Origin: Bdellovibrio bacteriovorus
Lineage (GTDB): Bacteria; Bdellovibrionota; Bdellovibrionia; Bdellovibrionales; Bdellovibrionaceae
DNA length: 64,000 nt
Direction of reading: 5' to 3'
NCBI RefSeq assembly: GCF_025558485.1
Contig: NZ_CP102930.1
Location: forward strand, 3,100,001-3,164,000
The notes under the pieces are model-generated. The model was given only the letters and a program-made list of their open reading frames with translations, ran no database searches and was not told the origin of the DNA. A program made the position numbers and the translations under genes. Shown here in pieces: positions 8,057-16,742 of the stretch. The number at the start of each line of letters is the position of its first letter. The first letter of the stretch is position 1.

Positions 8057-9478
8057 ATGAGATCCATGGATCTGCAAACAATTGTCAATGTCACAGGCGG
8101 CAAAGTTCTAGGCCAAAAAGACACACAGTTTTCCGGGATCGGCACGGACACCCGTGCCAATTTGCAGGGCCAGCTGTTCATCGCTTTAAAGGGCGAGGCC
8201 TTTGATGCTCACACGTTTGTGGATAAAGCGGTGGAGCAGGGGGCGACCGGAGTTCTGGTGCACACGGAAAATGTTTTGACCGATGCCCTGAAAGACAAAG
8301 TCACGGTGATTCTGGTTCCGGACACCCTGAAGGCTTTGCAGCAGTTGGGCAATTGGGCGCGCCATCAGTCTTCGGCTCAAGTGGTGGGAATTACCGGGTC
8401 CAATGGTAAAACAACGACGAAAGAGTTCACCGCAGCCCTTGTGGGTTCTGCATTGAATGTTCACTACAACAAGGGAAGCTTCAATAATCATTGGGGAGTG
8501 CCGTTCACGTTGCTTCAGTTGCATCCGCAAAAGGATGTGGCCATCGTTGAAATGGGCATGAATCATGCGGGCGAACTGACTGAGTTGGTACATATTGCAG
8601 AACCGGATGTTGTCGTGTGCACAATGGTGGGACGAGCGCATATGGAATTCTTTGGCACGATCGAAAAGGTCGCTGAAGCCAAAGAGGAAATCTACGAAGC
8701 TGCCAGCGATAAAACCATTCGTATTTATAATCTGGACAATGAACAAACCCACAACATGTACGTCAAAGCGCGCGAGAAATTTCCAAAAGCGCGTATTCTG
8801 ACTTTTTCCTCTGAAGATCCGCGCGCTGATGTTCATCTGATGATTTCTTCGATGAACATGAACGAAATTATGGTGAAAGGCGCCATTGGCGGAATGGAAA
8901 GTACAGCCCGCATTCAGGTTTTTGGTGCGCAGAATCTGACGAATCTGATGGCGGCGGCCTCTATCGGTCTGGCTGTCGGAATGACGCCGGATCAGGTGTG
9001 GGCAGGGCTGCCAGCGTGTAAAACCAACTGGGGTCGCAATCAACTGGTGCATTTGAAATCCGGTGCACAAATGATCTTTGATGCTTACAATGCCAACCCT
9101 GACAGCATGAAGGCTTTAATTGATAATATGAAGCTGTTGCAGGTATCTGGGCGCAAAGTGGGTGTCTTCGGCCAGATGCGTGAACTGGGAACGGCGTCTG
9201 CTTCTTTGCACGAAGAACTGGGTGCATGGGTGGGTAATGCCGGTTTTGATAAAGTGTACTTCATTGGCGATGATGCCCAGGCTTTTTCAAAAGGCCTGAC
9301 TGAAGCCGGGTATAAAAATCCATCCGTGATTGAAAAAGATTATAAAGACAGCTCCGGTCAGGATCTGGCGAAGTTCCTGAAGCAAGGGGATATCGCTGTT
9401 GTTAAAGCCTCCCGCGGAACCAAGCTGGAACGCTTTGTCTTCCCATGCGAACCTTTGGATTTTACTGAGAAGCAATAA
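8057..9478 (+). CDS. murF: UDP-MurNAc-tripeptide--D-alanyl-D-alanine ligase
   Basis: MurF adds D-Ala-D-Ala to finish the UDP-MurNAc-pentapeptide. The ATP loop GSNGKTTTKEF lies near residues 114-124, followed by the Mur-ligase NNHWGVP and MGMNHAGE motifs. The 473-residue length matches the family. GAAGGT precedes the ATG at 8057, overlapping the end of murE; a second in-frame ATG lies three codons later. The last codons and the stop form one arm of a 12-bp inverted repeat, so the transcript probably ends here, before the convergent CBS gene. Confidence 0.97.
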   Translation: MRSMDLQTIVNVTGGKVLGQKDTQFSGIGTDTRANLQGQLFIALKGEAFDAHTFVDKAVEQGATGVLVHTENVLTDALKDKVTVILVPDTLKALQQLGNWARHQSSAQVVGITGSNGKTTTKEFTAALVGSALNVHYNKGSFNNHWGVPFTLLQLHPQKDVAIVEMGMNHAGELTELVHIAEPDVVVCTMVGRAHMEFFGTIEKVAEAKEEIYEAASDKTIRIYNLDNEQTHNMYVKAREKFPKARILTFSSEDPRADVHLMISSMNMNEIMVKGAIGGMESTARIQVFGAQNLTNLMAAASIGLAVGMTPDQVWAGLPACKTNWGRNQLVHLKSGAQMIFDAYNANPDSMKALIDNMKLLQVSGRKVGVFGQMRELGTASASLHEELGAWVGNAGFDKVYFIGDDAQAFSKGLTEAGYKNPSVIEKDYKDSSGQDLAKFLKQGDIAVVKASRGTKLERFVFPCEPLDFTEKQ

Positions 9479-9501
9479 TCCAAAGGTTCAGGATTCTTTT
9501 A
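9450..9501. terminator. 12-bp inverted repeat spanning the murF stop codon
   Basis: AACCTTTGGATT (9450-9461, inside murF) pairs perfectly with AATCCAAAGGTT (9477-9488, overlapping and following its TAA). A T-rich stretch follows after several bases. It likely separates murF from mraY and may also serve the convergent CBS gene. The T-run is not immediately adjacent, so efficiency is uncertain. Confidence 0.6.
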
Positions 9502-9969
9502 AACACCGGCTTGCCCGACCAGATAGGCTGTTCTTTGCAGCAGGGGATTTGCAAGTAAATCTCCCAGCACCCAAGGGGCGTCGGACGATTCGTCTTTTTT
9601 CAGCATTTGATCCAGCAGAATCAGCATGTCTTCGGAAGTTACAATACCGACGACTTCATCTTCCTTGGTAATCAGGAAGGCTGAAACCTTTTCTTCAATC
9701 ATCGCATCGACGACGCTTTTCATAGGAGCATCAATGGAAAATGTTTTGATCGGAGACGTCATCAGTTTTGCAACCGGAGTGTCTGCACTGGAGGAACGCA
9801 ACAGATCGCGCTCTGAAAGCATGCCGATGATGTAGTCTTCGTCGGTATCCATCACAGGCAAGTGACGAATCCAGTAGTTAGTCATCAGACGAAGGGCCTC
9901 CGCCGCAGGGGCGTCCTTGTTTACAGTGATCAGCTTCCGTGTCATATGGTCTTTCAACGCAATTTTCAC
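9499..9969 (-). CDS. Two-CBS-domain protein
   Basis: This 156-residue protein consists of a tandem CBS pair (Bateman module): DHMTRKLITVNKDAPAAEAL...GMLSERDLL and KLMTSPIKTFSIDAPMKSVVDAM...GIVTSEDML. Such modules bind adenine nucleotides (AMP, ATP, SAM) and regulate partners; alone they are often energy or redox sensors. The start is GTG at 9967-9969, decided by a strong AAGGAGG five bases upstream; the frame is open further but without such a site. It lies on the - strand between murF and mraY and splits the dcw cluster. Its partner is not evident. Confidence 0.85.
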   Translation of the reverse strand: MKIALKDHMTRKLITVNKDAPAAEALRLMTNYWIRHLPVMDTDEDYIIGMLSERDLLRSSSADTPVAKLMTSPIKTFSIDAPMKSVVDAMIEEKVSAFLITKEDEVVGIVTSEDMLILLDQMLKKDESSDAPWVLGDLLANPLLQRTAYLVGQAGV

Positions 9970-10084
9970 AACGACCTCCTTCAACACGTTTAGTTTAGCA
10001 CTTCTTGAAGGTAAGAACATGATCTGTGTCACTTATCAGTTTTTTGATAAAACATAATAAAAACAATAACTTAACAAGTTTTTC

Positions 10085-10114
10085 TTGATTTTAGGCCAGC
10101 GAATGTGCTAAATC
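10085..10114 (+). promoter_or_regulatory. Possible sigma-70-like promoter for mraY
   Basis: TTGATT (10085-10090) and TAAATC (10109-10114) are 18 bp apart, about 55 bp before the mraY start. A promoter is expected here because murF ends in a hairpin and the CBS gene is on the other strand. The -10 match is weak. Confidence 0.28.
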
Positions 10115-10169
10115 CTCTAAGTTCCTAGCAAATTTTAATTTTTAGGTCGCAACAGGGGATTAGCACAGC

Positions 10170-11246
10170 ATGCTCTACCAATGGCTTTATTCGATGGCAG
10201 ATGAGTTCTCGCCGCTGAATGTTTTCAGATATATCACCGTTAGAACTTTTATTGCCTTCTTCACAGCGTTTCTGCTGTGCTGGATGTGGGGCCCCCATTT
10301 TATCAAGCGTCTTCAGCTGAAACACTTCGGTCAGGCCATTCGTGACGATGGTCCTCAAACGCATAAGAAGAAAGCCGGGACTCCAACAATGGGTGGTGGT
10401 CTGATTCTGCTTTCCACGTTGATTCCGTGCCTGCTGTGGGTGGATATGATGAACCCGCTGGTGTGGGGTGTTCTGATTGTGACGTGGGGCTTTGGCTTGA
10501 TCGGTTACATGGATGACTGGCTTAAGGTCAGCAAAAAGAACTCCAAAGGTCTGTCGGGAAAAATCCGTCTGGCCGGAGAGTTTTTAATCAGCGGTTTGGT
10601 GGTGGCAGCGTTGGTTCACTTTCATGGGATGAGCACGGCTGTGACAATTCCCTTTATGAAATCCGTGTCCATTGATCTGGGTTATTTCTATGTGGTGTTT
10701 GCCGCATTGGTGATTGTTGGAACTGCGAATGCAGTGAATCTGACAGACGGTCTGGATGGTCTGGCGATTGTTCCGGTTATGATCTCGGCAGCGACTTTGG
10801 GTTTGTTTGCCTATGTGACGGGGCACTTCTCGATTGCGAATTATCTGCAAATTCCTCACGTAATGGGTGCAGGGGAGCTGACTCCGGTGGCGGCGACCAT
10901 CGTGGCGGCGGGCATGGGCTTTTTGTGGTTCAATGCCTATCCGGCGCAAGTGTTCATGGGTGATGTGGGTTCCCTGTCCTTGGGTGGATTCCTGGGCACG
11001 ATGGCAGTTATCACTCAAAACGAACTGCTGATGCTTTTGCTTGGCGGTGTTTTCGTGGTGGAAGCCCTGTCCGTGATCACGCAGGTGATTTCATTTAAAA
11101 TGACCGGGAAAAGGGTTTTCAAAATGGCTCCGATTCACCACCACTTTGAATTGGGTGGTTTGACGGAAACCAAGATCATCGTTCGTTTCTGGATCATTTC
11201 TATTTTATTAGCGGTTTTAAGTTTGGCCACTCTGAAGTTGAGGTAA
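10170..11246 (+). CDS. mraY: Phospho-N-acetylmuramoyl-pentapeptide transferase (MraY)
   Basis: MraY is the inner-membrane enzyme that moves phospho-MurNAc-pentapeptide from UDP to undecaprenyl phosphate, giving lipid I. The protein (358 residues) is hydrophobic throughout with about ten membrane segments. Family motifs are present: [29 protein letters not shown] (Asp pair), [10 protein letters not shown] and the terminal APIHHHFE box. murD follows four bases after the stop, so the two are co-transcribed. Confidence 0.97.
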   Translation: MLYQWLYSMADEFSPLNVFRYITVRTFIAFFTAFLLCWMWGPHFIKRLQLKHFGQAIRDDGPQTHKKKAGTPTMGGGLILLSTLIPCLLWVDMMNPLVWGVLIVTWGFGLIGYMDDWLKVSKKNSKGLSGKIRLAGEFLISGLVVAALVHFHGMSTAVTIPFMKSVSIDLGYFYVVFAALVIVGTANAVNLTDGLDGLAIVPVMISAATLGLFAYVTGHFSIANYLQIPHVMGAGELTPVAATIVAAGMGFLWFNAYPAQVFMGDVGSLSLGGFLGTMAVITQNELLMLLLGGVFVVEALSVITQVISFKMTGKRVFKMAPIHHHFELGGLTETKIIVRFWIISILLAVLSLATLKLR

Positions 11247-11250
11247 GAAG

Positions 11251-12639
11251 ATGTATAAAGAGTATAGTGATTTAAAAGATAAGCGCATTTTGGTTGTGGG
11301 CTTGGGGAAAACAGGTGTTTCTTTGGCGCACTTCCTGACCAAGTATGGCGCGCAAGTGACTGTGACAGATCACAAGTCCAAGCCGGAATTGTCGGCGCAG
11401 TTGGAACAACTGGGTGACTTGCCCATCAAGTTCGAGTTGGGCGGACACAGTCCGAAGACTTTCATTGCTCAGGATCTGGTGATTCTATCCCCGGGTGTTC
11501 CCAGCAATTTGAAAATCTTTGAATACGCTCGTTCCCAAGGGATCAAAATCACAGGTGAGTTTGAATTCTCTGCGGGCTTTATCAAAGAACCCATCATCGG
11601 TTTGACCGGCACAAATGGTAAAACCACAGTGGCAAAAATCACTGAGGCGATCCTGACTGAATCCGGCGTGAAAACCTGGGTGGGCGGCGCAAATGAAAAG
11701 CCTCTGGTGGATTATCTGCGTTTGGATGAAAAAGCTCAGGTGGTGATAGCGGAAGTTTCCAGCTTCATGCTTGAACACTGTGACACTTTCAATCCGGGCA
11801 ATATCGTGTTCACGAACCTTGCGGAAAATCACCTGGATCGTTACCGTTCCATGGAAGAATACGTGAATGCCAAACGCCGTATCTTCAAAAACACAAATCA
11901 GGCAACAACCAGCATTCTGAATGCAGATGACAACGCGGTGGTGGAACTGGCGCGTGATCCGGCGGTTCAGCGCGGTCGTATTTTCTACTTCTCTCGCAAA
12001 CCGGCTTTGGAACCACAAATCATGAACATCGGTGGCGCCGTGAATATCGGCGATGAAATCCGTGTTCGCACCGGTCCAGAGATCGAAAGCTTCAATATCA
12101 AAGGCATGAAAATGCGCGGTAAACATTCCGTGGAAAACGTCATGGCGGCGATTTTGGCATCCCGTGAACACGGGGCGACTCGTGAAGCGGTTCAGAAAGT
12201 TATCAATACTTTCGCAGGTCTTCCACACCGCATCGAATACGTGCGTAAAGTGGGCGGAGTGATGTTCTACAACGACTCTAAAGCCACCAACGTGCATGCG
12301 GTTTTGCGTGCCCTGGACACTTTCGATGAAAACGTGATCTTAATTGCAGGTGGTAAGGATACAAATCTGAACTACGAGCCTTTGCGCACGTCCGTAAAAC
12401 GCAAGGTGAAAACCTTGATCTTGGTCGGGGAAGCGAAAGAACGCATCAATCGCGACCTTGGTGACTTCTCTGAAACCTTCCTGATCGGTACGTTTGAGGA
12501 GGCGGTTTTGATCGCTTACCAAAAGTCGAGAATCGGTGACGTGGTTCTGCTTTCTCCGGGTTGTTCAAGCTTTGACATGTTTGACAGTTTTGAAGAACGC
12601 GGCGAGTATTTTAAAGAAATCGTGAGAAAGTTTCACTGA
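11251..12639 (+). CDS. murD: UDP-MurNAc-L-alanine--D-glutamate ligase
   Basis: MurD adds D-Glu to UDP-MurNAc-L-Ala. The N-terminal Rossmann fold VVGLGKTGVSLAHFL, the ATP loop GLTGTNGKTTVAKI near residues 117-130, the Mur-ligase NLAENHLDRY segment and the C-terminal YNDSKATN and LLSPGCSSFD motifs are all visible. The 462-residue length is usual. AAGAAG precedes the ATG at 11251. A 10-bp hairpin follows the gene before the next lipoprotein gene. Confidence 0.97.
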   Translation: MYKEYSDLKDKRILVVGLGKTGVSLAHFLTKYGAQVTVTDHKSKPELSAQLEQLGDLPIKFELGGHSPKTFIAQDLVILSPGVPSNLKIFEYARSQGIKITGEFEFSAGFIKEPIIGLTGTNGKTTVAKITEAILTESGVKTWVGGANEKPLVDYLRLDEKAQVVIAEVSSFMLEHCDTFNPGNIVFTNLAENHLDRYRSMEEYVNAKRRIFKNTNQATTSILNADDNAVVELARDPAVQRGRIFYFSRKPALEPQIMNIGGAVNIGDEIRVRTGPEIESFNIKGMKMRGKHSVENVMAAILASREHGATREAVQKVINTFAGLPHRIEYVRKVGGVMFYNDSKATNVHAVLRALDTFDENVILIAGGKDTNLNYEPLRTSVKRKVKTLILVGEAKERINRDLGDFSETFLIGTFEEAVLIAYQKSRIGDVVLLSPGCSSFDMFDSFEERGEYFKEIVRKFH

Positions 12640-12651
12640 TAAGAAACCAGC

Positions 12652-12677
12652 AAAGGGCCTCGAGGATGAGGCCCTTT
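12652..12677 (+). terminator. 10-bp hairpin after murD, weak terminator
   Basis: AAAGGGCCTC (12652-12661) and GAGGCCCTTT (12668-12677) form a perfect stem with a 6-base loop. Only TTT follows, so it may attenuate rather than stop transcription into the downstream lipoprotein gene and ftsW. Confidence 0.5.
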
Positions 12678-12710
12678 GAGTATCCGCACTGTATTTGCCA
12701 GGAGGGCTTT

Positions 12711-13085
12711 GTGTCTCGTCATTTCCTTTTATTGATTCCCGCTTCCGCTTTACTTCTTTCCGGCTGTGCTTCCGGAACTTTCAAAGCCCGTCAGCAAGAA
12801 CGTGAAAGACTGGCTGCCTCTTCCGGCATGTATTGTGAATTTGTCAGTGGCGATCTTTTCCCGGATCTGGATGTGGAACTAAGCATGTCCATGGCCAAAC
12901 GCTGCGATGCCAGCAAGAACTTCACTGTGACCAACTACAAAAACTCCTCTGATCATTCGGGTGTTATTTACTGCTGTGCCACAGCCAACCGTTCTGAAAG
13001 AAGAGCGGCTGTGAAAAAGCCAGCCCCCGCAGCGCCGGTGAAGTCTGAAACAGCGGATTCTGACGCTGAAGTTGTCTCTGAATAA
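12711..13085 (+). CDS. Small Cys-containing lipoprotein of unknown function
   Basis: The start is GTG at 12711, set by GGAGG at 12701 region and by giving a clean signal peptide (SRHFLLLIPASALLLSGC). The Cys of LLSGC is the likely lipid attachment site. The mature part (about 105 residues) has further cysteines (MYCEF, KRCDA, YCCA), then a Pro/Ala/Lys-rich and acidic tail. I recognise no family. It sits between murD and ftsW on the same strand, so it may be a cell-envelope protein expressed with the division genes, but nothing shows a division role. Confidence 0.75.
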   Translation: MSRHFLLLIPASALLLSGCASGTFKARQQERERLAASSGMYCEFVSGDLFPDLDVELSMSMAKRCDASKNFTVTNYKNSSDHSGVIYCCATANRSERRAAVKKPAPAAPVKSETADSDAEVVSE

Positions 13086-13161
13086 GCGGGTCCAGCTTTT
13101 TTTACAGTCATAGACGATAAAATGGATTCTTGATTAAACTAAAGGTCGGGAGTCCATTTTT

Positions 13162-14307
13162 ATGTTGAGATATCTGTCCAGCAGCCTGTTCCTTGCCATC
13201 ATCACTCTTTTGGGAATAGGTCTTGTTCAAGTTTATTCTTCCAGTTTTATTTTCGCGATCGAATCTTACGGAGACGGTCTTTTCTTCTTCAAGCGACAAC
13301 TGATTTTCGCGGTGCTGGCGATGGCGGTGCTAGTGGGAACGATCCATATTCCTTTCCGCTATATTGAAAAACATGGCTGGCTGTTGTGGCTGGCGGCGAC
13401 CTTCGGTATTCTGGCCACCTTCATCCCGGGACTGGGTGTGCGTGTGGGTGGGGCGATCCGCTGGATTCAACTGCCATTCGGTGTGCGTTTTGAACCCGGA
13501 GAGCTTTTAAAAATTGCCTTCAGTATCGGTTTTGCCAGCTTGTTGTGCCGTCAGGAAAATTTTCTGGGCCGGGTGAAATGGCATTGGCTGATTCTGGCAT
13601 TGATTGCTCCGCTGGGGCTGTTGTTGAAACAACCTGACTTTGGAACTTTTGCGATCATCCTGATGGTCGGCGTGACTTTGCTGTTCGCATTCGGTTTGCA
13701 GTGGAAATACATCGCGGGTGCTATCGCGGTGATGATTCCGGCATTTTATTTTTTGGTGATGTCTGTGCCTTACCGTCGCGCTCGTGTGCTGGCCTTCCTT
13801 GATCCTTGGGCGGACCCGGCGCAAAAAGGCTTTCAGGTGATTCAAAGTATGCTGAGCTTCCATTCCGGCGGTTTGACCGGAGCGGGTTTGGGGCAGGGGC
13901 AGGGGAAACTGTTCTTCCTTCCTGAAGCGCACACGGATTTCACGCTGGCGGTTCTGGGAGAGGAAATGGGCTTCATCGGATTTATTCTGATTCTGGCCCT
14001 GTACGGATTTGTGGTCTTCCGCGGAATGCAGATTGCGGTCAAAGCTGAGGAGCCATTCAAAAGAGCTTTGGCTTTGGGATTGTCAGTGACATTTGGTTTG
14101 AGTGTCTTTATCAATGCAGGTGTTGTGATGGGCTTGCTTCCGACCAAAGGTTTGACCTTGCCGTTCCTAAGTTACGGCGGTAGTTCTTTGGTGTCCCTGT
14201 GCTTTATGTTTGGTCTGATTCTGAACATCGAGAATTCATTTGAAGAGGACAAGTTTTCCCGTCGCTTCGGTTCTCGTTGGACGACATCAAAGGTGAATAG
14301 TAAATGA
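13162..14307 (+). CDS. ftsW: SEDS-family peptidoglycan glycosyltransferase FtsW
   Basis: FtsW polymerises lipid II at the septum together with FtsI. The protein (381 residues) is strongly hydrophobic with about ten membrane segments and carries SEDS features: PDFGT in the middle (KQPDFGTFAII), the YRRAR segment after it, a loop ending FLPEAHTDFTLAVLGEE, and the terminal TKGLTLPFLSYGGSS motif. GGGAG lies upstream of the ATG. The stop overlaps the murG start (ATGA), indicating translational coupling. Confidence 0.96.
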   Translation: MLRYLSSSLFLAIITLLGIGLVQVYSSSFIFAIESYGDGLFFFKRQLIFAVLAMAVLVGTIHIPFRYIEKHGWLLWLAATFGILATFIPGLGVRVGGAIRWIQLPFGVRFEPGELLKIAFSIGFASLLCRQENFLGRVKWHWLILALIAPLGLLLKQPDFGTFAIILMVGVTLLFAFGLQWKYIAGAIAVMIPAFYFLVMSVPYRRARVLAFLDPWADPAQKGFQVIQSMLSFHSGGLTGAGLGQGQGKLFFLPEAHTDFTLAVLGEEMGFIGFILILALYGFVVFRGMQIAVKAEEPFKRALALGLSVTFGLSVFINAGVVMGLLPTKGLTLPFLSYGGSSLVSLCFMFGLILNIENSFEEDKFSRRFGSRWTTSKVNSK

Positions 14308-15380
14308 CTTCTAAGAAAACCATCGTGATCGCCGGGGGAGGAACTGGCGGACACATTTATCCGGGCATTGCGATTGCCCGGGCGCTACAGAAAATGGACC
14401 CCGAACTGGAAATTCACTTCGTGGGCACCAATCAAGGCCTGGAGGGAAAAATTGTTCCCCGTGAAGGCTTCCCTCTGCACTTTATTGAATCTGGAAAATT
14501 AAATGTTAAAAGCCCGGTGCAAAGACTTAAAACTTTGCTGAAAATCCCCTTGGGGTTGTGGCAGTCCATCCGTTTGCTGGGGCAGTTAAAACCTTTGTAT
14601 GTGATCGGTGTGGGCGGTTATGCCTCCGGTCCTTTTGTGTTAGCTGCCAGTTTTATCGGCTTTAATACTGCAGTGTGGGAACCTAACGCAATGCCGGGAA
14701 TGGCTAATCGTCTTCTATCCCGTTTTGTGGATAAGTGTTTCGTGGTCTTTGACGAAGCTAAAAAGTATCTGAAAAACAGTCAGATCATTCAAGCGGGCAT
14801 GCCGGTACGGGCCGAAATAGAAAGTGCCGTTCATCAAAGTTCCCAGAATGAAAAGTTCCATCTGCTGGCTTTTGGCGGCAGTCAGGGCTCGCGCGTTTTG
14901 AACAACTGTCTTAGTGACGCGGTGATGGCCGGAGGAGCTTGGGTTCAGAACCTGTCTGTGGTTCATCAGGTGGGTTCGGCAGACATTAAAACCATTACGG
15001 AAAAATATCAAAAAGGCACTCCTTGCGAGGTTCAGCCCTTTGAGTTTATCTACGACATGGCCAAATATTATCAGTGGGCGGATATCATTGTCTGCCGTGG
15101 TGGTGCCAGCTCTATTGCAGAGGCCGCAGCTTTTGGAATTATTCCGATCATTATCCCACTTCCTGCTGCGGATAATCATCAGCAGAAGAATGCGGAAAGT
15201 CTGGTGGAAAAGAATGCGGGCCGCATGATCTTGCAGAAAGATTTAACTCCGGAAAGGTTGATTTCAGAAGTCCAATCTTTGCGCGCTGATAAAGCTTTGC
15301 GTGATCAAATGGTTCGGAATATAAAGAGTTTCTATATCCCTCAATCTGCGACGGTGATCGCAAAGGAAATTCTGCAATGA
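14304..15380 (+). CDS. murG: UDP-GlcNAc:lipid I GlcNAc transferase (MurG)
   Basis: MurG converts lipid I to lipid II on the cytoplasmic face. The N-terminal GGGTGGHIYPG loop, the second glycine-rich segment AFGGSQGSRVLNN and the donor-binding region CRGGASSIAEAAAFGIIPIIIPLPAADNHQQ are characteristic of GT28 family enzymes. The 358-residue length is normal. It overlaps ftsW by four bases and murC by four bases (ATGA at both ends), so the three are one translational unit. Confidence 0.97.
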   Translation: MTSKKTIVIAGGGTGGHIYPGIAIARALQKMDPELEIHFVGTNQGLEGKIVPREGFPLHFIESGKLNVKSPVQRLKTLLKIPLGLWQSIRLLGQLKPLYVIGVGGYASGPFVLAASFIGFNTAVWEPNAMPGMANRLLSRFVDKCFVVFDEAKKYLKNSQIIQAGMPVRAEIESAVHQSSQNEKFHLLAFGGSQGSRVLNNCLSDAVMAGGAWVQNLSVVHQVGSADIKTITEKYQKGTPCEVQPFEFIYDMAKYYQWADIIVCRGGASSIAEAAAFGIIPIIIPLPAADNHQQKNAESLVEKNAGRMILQKDLTPERLISEVQSLRADKALRDQMVRNIKSFYIPQSATVIAKEILQ

Positions 15381-16738
15381 AATTACAGCACGCTAAATTT
15401 CACTTCGTCGGCATCGGCGGTATCGGTATGTGCGGCCTTGCGGAGCTTCTGCACAATATCGGCGCGAAAGTGTCCGGCAGTGACATGGCGGAAAACGCCA
15501 ATACCGAGCGTCTGAAAGAACTGGGTGTTAAAGTTTTTAAAGGCCACGCGGCTGCCAATGTGGGGGACGCGGATGTGGTGGTGTATTCCAGCGCGATTCA
15601 GTACGGAAACCCCGAGATTTCAGAAGCCCGCGCCCGTCAGATTCCTCTGATTCCTCGTGCCGAGGCTTTGGCTGAAATCATGCGCTTGAAGCGCGGTATT
15701 GCGGTGGCGGGAACGCACGGCAAGACGACAACGACCTCCATGACATCGGCGATTTTCCTGGAAGCGAATTTAAGCCCGACGATCGTTATCGGCGGTCGTT
15801 TTGAGCTGATTAAATCCACCGCGATGCTGGGTTCTGGCGAATGGCTGGTGGCCGAGGCCGACGAATCTGACGGCAGCTTCCACAAGTTGTCCCCAGAAAT
15901 TGCCATTATCACCAATATTGATTCAGACCATCTGGAGCATTTTAAAACCTTTGAAAATGTGCAAAAGTCCTTCCATGACTTTGCCTTGAAAGTTCCTTTC
16001 TATGGCAAGGTGATTGTGTGCGGAGATGACCCTTTGGTTCGTCAGATCTTTGAAAACTTCCCGAAACGTATTTTGTTCTATGGCTTTGATGAAAAGAACG
16101 ATCTGGTGGTTTCCGGAGAACAGGGGCACTATGCGGTTCATCGCCATGACCGTCTGCTGGGCACAAAACATCTGGTTGGTGAGTTTGGCCTGAAGGTTCC
16201 AGGGCGTCACAATGCTTTAAATGCGGTGGCGGCGATCTGTGCGGGTGTGGCGGCGGGGGTTCCGTTTGCAACTTGTGCAAAAGGTCTGCAACGCTATGAA
16301 GGTGTGGATCGTCGATTCCACTTCAAGGGCGAGAAAAAAGGCATCAAGGTTTACGACGATTACGGACATCATCCCACAGAAGTGCGTGCGGTATTGCAGG
16401 CCTTCCGTGAAAAGTATCCGCAACAGCGACTGGTGGTTTTCTTCCAGCCGCATCGTTATTCACGCACTCAGCACTGCTGGCATGATTTCACCACGGCATT
16501 TATGGAAGCTGATGAGGTCCTGCTGACAGATATTTATCCGGCTGGAGAAGCTCCAATTCCGGGTGTGACCAGTGAAAAACTGGCGCAGGAAATGAAGCAC
16601 GAACATGCTCACTATTTTGTGCGCGATGAAAAAGCGACACAAAAAATTCTGGGGATGTTGAAAGAGGGCGATGTCTTTGTCACCCTCGGTGCCGGAGATG
16701 GCTGGAAACTGGGGCTGGATGTCCTGAACCACCTGTAA
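15377..16738 (+). CDS. murC: UDP-N-acetylmuramate--L-alanine ligase
   Basis: MurC adds L-Ala to UDP-MurNAc, the first peptide step. It shows FVGIGGIGMCGLAELL at the N-terminus, the ATP loop GTHGKTTTTS near residue 112, EADESDGSF, and the C-terminal YDDYGHHPTEVRA and FFQPHRYSRT motifs. The 453-residue length is usual. In many dcw clusters murB and ddl follow; here the next gene is convergent on the - strand, only four bases away. A 12-bp palindrome GTAAAATTTTAC (16735-16746) covers both stop codons. Confidence 0.97.
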   Translation: MKLQHAKFHFVGIGGIGMCGLAELLHNIGAKVSGSDMAENANTERLKELGVKVFKGHAAANVGDADVVVYSSAIQYGNPEISEARARQIPLIPRAEALAEIMRLKRGIAVAGTHGKTTTTSMTSAIFLEANLSPTIVIGGRFELIKSTAMLGSGEWLVAEADESDGSFHKLSPEIAIITNIDSDHLEHFKTFENVQKSFHDFALKVPFYGKVIVCGDDPLVRQIFENFPKRILFYGFDEKNDLVVSGEQGHYAVHRHDRLLGTKHLVGEFGLKVPGRHNALNAVAAICAGVAAGVPFATCAKGLQRYEGVDRRFHFKGEKKGIKVYDDYGHHPTEVRAVLQAFREKYPQQRLVVFFQPHRYSRTQHCWHDFTTAFMEADEVLLTDIYPAGEAPIPGVTSEKLAQEMKHEHAHYFVRDEKATQKILGMLKEGDVFVTLGAGDGWKLGLDVLNHL

Positions 16739-16742
16739 AATT

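Noticed and set aside
8186..9070. 294-residue frame opposite murF
   Set aside because: Antisense shadow of a conserved ligase, rich in His/Arg and without a family match.
11485..12297. 270-residue frame opposite murD
   Set aside because: Antisense shadow of a conserved gene.
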